20,725 nucleotides of DNA from CAZDQL01 sp964507325 (GTDB lineage: Bacteria > Planctomycetota > UBA1135 > GCA-002686595): assembly GCA_964507325.1 (NCBI GenBank), contig CAZDQL010000110.1, forward strand, positions 1 to 20,725, given 5' to 3'. The position numbers were made by a program, and so were the translations under genes. How positions within the stretch are numbered: position 1 is the stretch's first letter; every line of letters begins with the position of its first letter. The notes beneath the pieces are model-generated. The model was not told the DNA's origin. It was given only the letters and a program-made list of their open reading frames with translations, and ran no database searches. Positions 15,681-20,725 of this stretch are shown here, piece by piece.

Positions 15681-16253
15681 ATGCCCTGGATCCAGACCAT
15701 CTCCGACGGTGAGGCCCGCGGCCGCCTCGCCGCTCACTACGAAGCCGCCATCGCCCGCACCGGACGCGTATTCGGCATCGCCCGGGCGATGAGCCTCGCT
15801 CCGCCGGTGCTGGAGGCCTCCATGGGCCTCTACCGGCAGATCATGTTTGCCCCCGAGGGGCTGTCCAGGGCCCAGCGCGAGTTGATCGCGACCGTCGTCA
15901 GCAGCGTCAACGAGTGCCACTACTGAGTCCACGCCCACTCATGGGATCTCCGTGCCGAGCTCCCCGAGATGGACGACGACGCTCGCGAGGGCCTGCTCGA
16001 GGCAGTGATGACCGACTGGCGCACCGCTTCCCTCGAGGTCGCCGAAGTCGCACTGTGCACCTTCGCCGAGAAGCTGACGCGCACCCCTGCCGAGATGCGG
16101 GAAGCGGACGTGCGAACGCTACGCGAGGCGGGTTTCGACGACGTCGCCATCCACGACGCGGTCCAGGTGACGAGCTACTTCAACTACGTGAACCGTGTCG
16201 CGGATGCGGTTCACGTGGAGCTGGAACCGGAGATGCCGTCCTACCCGGAGTAG
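15681..16253 (+). CDS. AhpD/CMD-type peroxidase-related selenoprotein (in-frame TGA as Sec82)
   Basis: Read through the TGA at 15924-15926, this is a 190-residue protein of the carboxymuconolactone decarboxylase/AhpD (peroxidase-related) superfamily. The frame is intact on both sides. Before the TGA, RAQRELIATVVSSVNECHY ends in the first cysteine of the redox motif (C79). After it comes VHAHSWDLRAEL. The TGA is therefore exactly at the second cysteine, giving E67-x11-C79-x-x-U82-x3-H86. This matches the AhpD catalytic set Glu-Cys-Cys-His (E118, C130, C133 and H137 in mycobacterial AhpD), with Sec replacing the attacking cysteine. The C-terminal half has the usual EKLTRTPAEM and SYFNYVNRVADAV blocks. 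An annotation pipeline would split it into an 81-residue fragment and a restart at 15969. The likely role is thiol-dependent peroxide or disulfide chemistry. A nonsense mutation is the main alternative. Confidence 0.85.
15927..15959 (+). promoter_or_regulatory. candidate bacterial SECIS hairpin downstream of the UGA
   Basis: Just after the UGA, CAUGG (15940-15944) can pair with CCGUG (15950-15954), including one U-G pair, around the loop GAUCU. CUC/GAG (15938-15940 with 15957-15959) could lengthen the stem with a small bulge. The loop begins with G about 18 nt after the UGA, which fits the usual description of bacterial SECIS elements (a small apical loop with an early G, close downstream of UGA). 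A competing fold, CACG-CCCA/TGGG-CGTG, is also possible. Folding was done by eye. Confidence 0.45.
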
Positions 16254-16260
16254 TGGCGAA

Positions 16261-16488
16261 TCAGTTGATCCTCAGGTCCCGGATGTCGTCGACGCAGAAG
16301 TCGATCGACTGCTCGAGATCGATGTTGATGACACGGCCGGTGCCCTTGAAGGGGTTGAAGATCAGCGCCCCATGGACGGCCCGGCCGTCCTTGAGGTGCA
16401 GTGTGATCTTGTCGGCCGTGCGGGCCGTCAGGAGCATGTCGTAGATCTTCTCCGGCCCCAATTGACGCGCCTTCCTCGTGGTGGTCAT
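16261..16488 (-). CDS. 75-residue small protein with Sm-like beta-strand pattern
   Basis: The protein has a short basic N-terminus (MTTTRKARQLGPEK), then KITLHLKDGRAVHGALIF, NPFKG, and RVINIDLEQSIDFCVDDIRDLRI. Alternating hydrophobic strands with a KDGR turn followed by a Gly resemble the Sm1 region of Sm/Hfq-like or Rof-like small beta-barrels, many of which bind RNA or Rho. This is a fold-level resemblance only; I do not recognise the family. It lies 18 bp after the Nudix-like gene on the same strand and probably shares its transcript. Its stop is 7 bp from the convergent selenoprotein stop. Confidence 0.65.
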   Translation of the reverse strand: MTTTRKARQLGPEKIYDMLLTARTADKITLHLKDGRAVHGALIFNPFKGTGRVINIDLEQSIDFCVDDIRDLRIN

Positions 16489-16506
16489 GAACAGTGACGC
16501 CGCCCC

Positions 16507-17223
16507 TCAGGCGGTCGTTGCGGTGGGCTTCGGCTCCGTCGACCCGCTACGGGAGGGTCCGGGAGCCGTGGACTGGGAAAGCAGGCGGTCCAGATGCGGT
16601 ATCAGTAGGCTGGACCACGTCTCGAAGTTGGCGCCGTCGGCGAGCCGCGCACGCAGCTCGGCTCGCGTCACCAGGCCTCCCTCGAGCTGGTCGGTCTCCC
16701 GCACGGCGACGGGACCTTCGACCGTGATCACTTGCACCAAGCCGACGTGCACGGCGCCGACCGGATTGGAGTCGTCGTTGATCAGCCCCACGCGGCGCAC
16801 CGCGAAGGGTCCGCCGAGGATCAGCTCCTCCTCGGCCACCTCGCGCTGGGTCGCGCGCGCGATCAGTCCGGAGCGGCTGCGGCCTGCGCCGTGCGCCCCG
16901 TGGGGAAGATCACTGCCGGGGAGGTCATCGGGATTGATGTGCCCCCCCACACCGATGGAGAGCTTGTCGTGCAGGCGTTCCTCTCCCCCCTGGCGCGTCC
17001 GGCGCAGGCAGAGCACCTGGCCGCCGCTCTGGACGAGGGAGTAGGGGATGACCTGCTTCAGATCGGGACAGGTCTCGGCGTAGGCGCGCTCTACGAAGAA
17101 TCCCCCCGCCCGGATACGGTGCAGGACGGGTTCCTCGTTCCACTCCCCCCCGAAGACTTGCACTCCTTGCGGGGAGGCGTCGAGGAAGAGCTCGGTGCGC
17201 GGTACGACGTAGACGAACTCCAT
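16507..17223 (-). CDS. divergent Nudix-superfamily protein
   Basis: This 238-residue protein is read from the ATG at 17221-17223 (MEFVYVVPRTELF). KLSIGVGGHINPDD (87-100) and RATQREVAEEEL (123-134) match a divergent Nudix subgroup in which GGH(I/V)NP begins the box and REhxEEh ends it. The spacer between the halves is long (about 27 residues, with DLPGSDLPHGAHGAGR), so the box is interrupted compared with classic Nudix enzymes. The catalytic glutamates of the second half are present. Another in-frame ATG lies at 17307, but it sits inside the -10 box of a strong promoter (17304-17332), so translation probably starts downstream. The C-terminal 20 residues are Pro/Ser/Thr-rich. The substrate is unknown. 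The small Sm-like gene follows. Confidence 0.78.
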   Translation of the reverse strand: MEFVYVVPRTELFLDASPQGVQVFGGEWNEEPVLHRIRAGGFFVERAYAETCPDLKQVIPYSLVQSGGQVLCLRRTRQGGEERLHDKLSIGVGGHINPDDLPGSDLPHGAHGAGRSRSGLIARATQREVAEEELILGGPFAVRRVGLINDDSNPVGAVHVGLVQVITVEGPVAVRETDQLEGGLVTRAELRARLADGANFETWSSLLIPHLDRLLSQSTAPGPSRSGSTEPKPTATTA

Positions 17224-17303
17224 GGGGTCGGCGGCGGAATCTGCGGTGATGCCACCAGGCGGGTACCCACCGCCCACGGCCAGCGGCAGCCCCAGAAGTC
17301 GAG

Positions 17304-17332
17304 ACATTAGGGGGGGATGGAGAATCCGTCAA
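17304..17332 (-). promoter_or_regulatory. sigma70-type promoter of the Nudix / small-protein unit
   Basis: On the minus strand TTGACG (17332-17327) and TAATGT (17309-17304) are separated by exactly 17 nt, close to the TTGACA-17-TATAAT consensus. Transcription should start near 17297, giving a leader of about 75 nt before the ATG at 17223. This argues against the in-frame ATG at 17307 being the translation start. Confidence 0.7.
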
Positions 17333-17438
17333 GATCCTGGATACCGGATCGTCCACACCCCCAACATCTTGTGGCGTCGCGAATCGGGATCGCTCCACCG
17401 GGTGCGCGGAAATCTGGCGTGCCCGTTCTGCGAGTCAA

Positions 17439-17464
17439 GATCCTGCCGCCGCAGAGGCGGGATC
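17439..17464 (-). terminator. hairpin just after rnpB, candidate terminator
   Basis: GATCCTGCC (17439-17447) pairs with GGCGGGATC (17456-17464) with one wobble pair and an 8-nt loop. It sits 12 bp beyond the 3' end of rnpB in the minus-strand direction, where a terminator is expected. Only TT follows the stem, so it is not a typical U-rich terminator. Confidence 0.5.
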
Positions 17465-17476
17465 GTGGGTGGACGA

Positions 17477-17856
<380 letters not shown>

Positions 17857-17868
17857 ACGTCCAGCGGC

Positions 17869-17874
17869 ATTGTA
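17869..17874 (-). promoter_or_regulatory. rnpB: probable -10 box of rnpB
   Basis: On the minus strand TACAAT (17874-17869) stands 12 nt before the first base of helix P1, about the distance expected for a start at or just before the mature 5' end. No clear -35 hexamer is visible at 16-18 nt. Confidence 0.5.
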
Positions 17875-17917
17875 GCGCTTTGGGCACTACGATTGGCGCT
17901 CCACCTGGAGGTCCCCC

Positions 17918-19885
17918 ATGCGTGCACTGCTCCTAGGCCTGGCCGTCCTTCCCCTCTCGACGCCCCTCGACGATCGCTTCGACGAGGCCCTGGCCGCCTT
18001 CCGGCACGCCGCGGCGCGCCCCGACATGACCGCCCGCGCCGCGGCTCTCGACAGCCTGTTGGAGCTGGCGGATCCCCAAGCCACGAGAGGGGTGCTCAGC
18101 GCCTACGTGACCTGTCTGGGTCGCATCCAGGACGCTCAGGCCGAGGAGCAGCGCCAGGCCTACGCGTTGCGCGACCGCGATCGGGTGCTGTCCGACCTGC
18201 GGCTACGGGTGGAGCGCGATCCCAGTCTCGAGGTCGTCATCTCCCGCCTGGAGCAGGGCCGCGACCGCCTGGCCAGAAGCCTGGAGCGCAGCCGCAAGGT
18301 CGTGACCGATTCGACCCCGTGGCGCGAGCTCCTGATGGAGCGCACCCGCAGCTTCCTGGGCGCCTTGCCCGCCTCCAAGCGGCGCTCCGCCGTGAAGACC
18401 CTCTGGGACGCGATCGAGGAGCCGACCGACCCTTTCCACGTCACCGCCGCGCTCGACTTCCTGGGGCGCGTCGGCGGCGACGGGACCGCCGTCGACACCC
18501 AGAAGTTCCTGACCACCATCGCCGCCGAACGCGCCAAGATCCTGCGCAAGCTGCCCAAGAAGGAGGCCGAGGTGCGCAAGATCGAGGCGCGCCTGCAGAA
18601 GGAGGCCGAGCAGAGCGGAGGCGGCATGGGGCGCGGATCGATGGCGCAGTACCAGCGCGCCAAGAGAGAGGCCGCCGCGGACCGCTCGGCCCTGACCCAC
18701 CTGGCCGCGGTGATCGACGCCTGCGCCCAGGCGGGGGCCACGGCTCTGGCCCGGGAGGAGGGGGAGGTCCAGACCAAGTCGATCCAGGCCTTGGGTCGGG
18801 CGCTGAGCAAGGCCAAGGAGGGCGCGCGCCTGCCCACCCTGCGCATGCTCGCCACGGTGCCCTGTGAGCCCGCCCAGGCCTTCCTGCGCGACGCCCTGGC
18901 CCGCGAGCGGGATGCCGCCGCCATCGCCGCCACGATCGAGAGCCTGGCCCTGATCGGCGACCAGGCGATCGTGCCCGAGCTGCTGGGGAAGTGGCTCGAC
19001 CACGAGGACTGGGTGGTGCGCGCCGCTGCCCTGCGGGCCCTGGCCCACCTGCGCGTGCGCGAGGCTATCCCCGCTCTGATCGAGCGTCTGGGGACCTCCC
19101 AGGGGCGCGACACGACCGACCTGCGCGAGGGGCTCTGTTCCCTGACCGCGCGGGACTTCCGCGCCAACGCCGAGCTGTGGCAGCGCTGGTGGCGAGACGA
19201 GGGGCAGGAGTTCCAGGTCCCCTCCCTGGAGGAGGTCGAGCGGGCCGCGGATGACGCCGAGCGCTCGGTGGGGGTGACCTTCTTCGGGATCTCCACCACC
19301 AGTCAGCGGGTGATCTTCATCGTCGACCTCTCGGGCTCGATGGAGTTCTCCATGGTCCCCCGCAACAACCCCAACGACGATCCGAACCGACCCTTCGACC
19401 TGCCGCGGGGGAGTGAGATCTCGCGGCTGACGGCGCTCAAGCGCGACCTGCTCAGGGTCCTGGGGGAACTCGATGACGGGGCGCTCATGAACCTGGTGCT
19501 CTACGCCAGCGACGTGTGGACCTGGCAGGACAAGCTGGTCGAGATGGACGAGAAGAAGCGCGAAGCGGTGCTCGAATACGTCGACTCCCTGCGCGCGGTG
19601 GGGGGGACCAACATCTACGGAGCCCTACGCGAGGCCCTCGACCTGGCGGGGGCCAAGGGGGGGGGGAAGTGGTCGGAGCCCCTGGTGGACACCTTCTTCC
19701 TCCTGACCGACGGCCGCCCCTCGGTGGGGGTGACCACCAACGCGGACGAGATCCTGGAGTTCGTGCGCGAGCGCAACGCCTCCGCCGGGATCGTGATCCA
19801 CACCATCGGGCTCTCGGGGGCGCAAGACGCCTACCTGCTGCGCAACCTGGCCGAGCAGAACGGCGGGACCTACGCCGCGCACTGA
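17918..19885 (+). CDS. exported HEAT-repeat / von Willebrand factor A domain protein
   Basis: This 655-residue protein starts at an ATG with a good Shine-Dalgarno (GGAGG, about 6 nt). A short hydrophobic signal (1-15) suggests export. Residues about 20-160 are helical. About 170-250 are highly charged and coiled-coil-like, around the linker EAEQSGGGMGRGSM. About 290-440 carry HEAT-like repeats, ending in the ANAELWQRWWRDEG segment seen in similar planctomycete-type proteins. A VWA domain fills 460-655: the metal-ion-dependent adhesion site is complete, with DLSGS (D470, S472, S474), T564 in GGTNIYG and D598 in LTDGRPS. An intact MIDAS suggests divalent-metal-dependent binding of a partner protein. 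There is no catalytic domain, so it is probably a scaffold or adhesion protein. It is convergent with nuoN (16 bp apart). Confidence 0.85.
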   Translation: MRALLLGLAVLPLSTPLDDRFDEALAAFRHAAARPDMTARAAALDSLLELADPQATRGVLSAYVTCLGRIQDAQAEEQRQAYALRDRDRVLSDLRLRVERDPSLEVVISRLEQGRDRLARSLERSRKVVTDSTPWRELLMERTRSFLGALPASKRRSAVKTLWDAIEEPTDPFHVTAALDFLGRVGGDGTAVDTQKFLTTIAAERAKILRKLPKKEAEVRKIEARLQKEAEQSGGGMGRGSMAQYQRAKREAAADRSALTHLAAVIDACAQAGATALAREEGEVQTKSIQALGRALSKAKEGARLPTLRMLATVPCEPAQAFLRDALARERDAAAIAATIESLALIGDQAIVPELLGKWLDHEDWVVRAAALRALAHLRVREAIPALIERLGTSQGRDTTDLREGLCSLTARDFRANAELWQRWWRDEGQEFQVPSLEEVERAADDAERSVGVTFFGISTTSQRVIFIVDLSGSMEFSMVPRNNPNDDPNRPFDLPRGSEISRLTALKRDLLRVLGELDDGALMNLVLYASDVWTWQDKLVEMDEKKREAVLEYVDSLRAVGGTNIYGALREALDLAGAKGGGKWSEPLVDTFFLLTDGRPSVGVTTNADEILEFVRERNASAGIVIHTIGLSGAQDAYLLRNLAEQNGGTYAAH

Positions 19886-19901
19886 CCGCGCGCGGCGCCG
19901 G

Positions 19902-20725
19902 CTACGGCATCCACTTCAGGAACGCGCCCGGCAGCACCCCCAGCACGAGGACCATCCCCGCGCAGAAGGCTGTCACGAAGGTGGCCGAGTCGAGCTGGGT
20001 CATCGGCGGCGCCTTGTCCTCGGGAGCGGGCTCCATGTACATCGCCACGATCACCCGCAGGTAGTACCCCAACGCCACCACCGACAAGAGCACCCCCAGG
20101 ATCGAGAGCACCACCAGGTCCGCACGCACCGCCACCGAGAAGACGAACCACTTGCCCAGGAAGCCGCCGGTGGCGGGGATGCCACCCAGGCTCAAGAGGA
20201 AGAGGGAGAGGGCCGCGGCGATCCCCGGTCGCCGTCGCGCCAGGCCCTTCAGGTTCTCGATCTCGGTGAAGTGATCGCCGTCCACCTCGAGCCAGGCGAG
20301 CAGGCCGAAGGCGCCTCCGGCGGTGAAGACGTAGGCCGCCATGTAGTAGAGCGCCGCCTGCCCCGCCTCCGAGTACAAGGCCGGGGCAGCGACCGCTCCC
20401 GCCACCACCAGCAGCACCGTGCCGGCGTGGGCGATGCCGGAGTAGGCCAGCATGCGCTTCAGGTTCGCCTGGACCAGCGCCCCCAGGTTGCCGGCGGCCA
20501 TGGTGAGCACCGCCAGGATCCCCAGCAGGGTCGCGGTCGAACCCGGCAGGACGGTGGCCAGGCGCATCAAGAACGCCAGCGCCGCCGCCTTGGTGCCCGT
20601 CGCCATCAGCGCCGTGACCGGCGTCGGCGAGCCCTGATAGACGTCCGGCACCCACAGGTGCAGGGGGAAGATCGAGAGCTTGAAGAAGAGGCTGGCGACC
20701 ATCAGCCCCAGGCCCGTCAGCGCCA
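19902..20725 (-). CDS. nuoN: NADH-quinone oxidoreductase subunit N (C-terminal part, runs off window)
   Basis: This is a membrane subunit of respiratory complex I, homologous to Mrp antiporters, with a role in proton translocation. The visible 273 residues are the C-terminal part of a protein usually about 480-500 long; the frame is still open at the right edge, so the start lies outside. FFKLSIFPLHLWVPDVYQGS and PTPVTALMATGTKAAAL contain the conserved helix-7/8 region with the Lys and Pro used in proton transfer. ANLKRMLAYSGIAHAG is the lysine-bearing block. FLLSLGGIPATGGFLGKWFV is the NuoN-typical segment. At least seven hydrophobic helices are visible. As nuoN is normally the last nuo gene, the rest of the nuo operon is probably just to the right. 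Confidence 0.95.
   Translation of the reverse strand, partial: ALTGLGLMVASLFFKLSIFPLHLWVPDVYQGSPTPVTALMATGTKAAALAFLMRLATVLPGSTATLLGILAVLTMAAGNLGALVQANLKRMLAYSGIAHAGTVLLVVAGAVAAPALYSEAGQAALYYMAAYVFTAGGAFGLLAWLEVDGDHFTEIENLKGLARRRPGIAAALSLFLLSLGGIPATGGFLGKWFVFSVAVRADLVVLSILGVLLSVVALGYYLRVIVAMYMEPAPEDKAPPMTQLDSATFVTAFCAGMVLVLGVLPGAFLKWMP

Noticed and set aside
15681..15926. Reading the 81-codon stretch as a complete short gene or a pseudogene fragment
   Set aside because: The frame continues without a shift after the TGA with family-typical sequence, and the TGA is exactly at the catalytic cysteine position, so selenocysteine is the simpler explanation; a pseudogene cannot be fully excluded.
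15914..16444. Open frame spanning the end of the selenoprotein gene and the small minus-strand gene
   Set aside because: Its translation is Arg/Gly-rich with no family resemblance, and it overlaps two better genes in other frames.

Overview
The window is one continuous stretch of GC-rich, gene-dense bacterial chromosome with no insertion sequences, phage genes, CRISPR arrays or tRNAs that I can see. The mix of genes suggests a large-genome bacterium of the Planctomycetota or a similar lineage; Myxococcota are an alternative. It includes exported HEAT-repeat/VWA and HEAT-repeat M1 proteases, a secreted EF-hand protein, a Tat-exported glycosylasparaginase, an extended AGCS symporter and a predicted selenoprotein. 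This placement is inference from gene style, not from a marker gene.

Left part (1-7504). A 45-bp palindrome opens the window. Two minus-strand genes follow: an ADP-ribose-pyrophosphatase-like Nudix enzyme and an 89-residue coiled-coil protein. A noncoding stretch of about 470 bp separates them from a tightly packed plus-strand operon: hypoxanthine phosphoribosyltransferase (hpt), an RluA-family pseudouridine synthase, TruD, S-methyl-5'-thioadenosine phosphorylase, and a lipoprotein that looks like a catalytically dead M28 peptidase. A Tat-exported N-terminal-nucleophile glycosylasparaginase comes next. The operon joins purine salvage (hpt, MTAP) to RNA pseudouridylation (RluA, TruD).

Middle part (7515-15627). 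This part is dominated by envelope and exported proteins: a lipoprotein M1 aminopeptidase with HEAT repeats (minus), a conserved-looking protein of unknown function (plus), an HExxH metallopeptidase (minus), an AGCS sodium/alanine symporter with a signal peptide and a large soluble N-terminal region (plus), and a secreted protein with six EF-hand loops (plus). With the glycosylasparaginase, they would fit extracytoplasmic protein breakdown followed by amino-acid uptake (inference).

Right part (15681-20725). The most notable locus is 15681-16253. It is an AhpD/carboxymuconolactone-decarboxylase-type peroxidase gene whose in-frame TGA lies exactly at the second cysteine of the CxxC redox motif, with the reading frame intact on both sides and a small SECIS-like hairpin just downstream. 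I interpret it as a selenoprotein (CxxU). Next come a minus-strand unit with a clear sigma70-type promoter (a divergent Nudix protein and a 75-residue Sm-like small protein), the RNase P RNA gene rnpB (minus), an exported HEAT-VWA protein (plus), and the 3' portion of nuoN (minus), which runs off the right edge.
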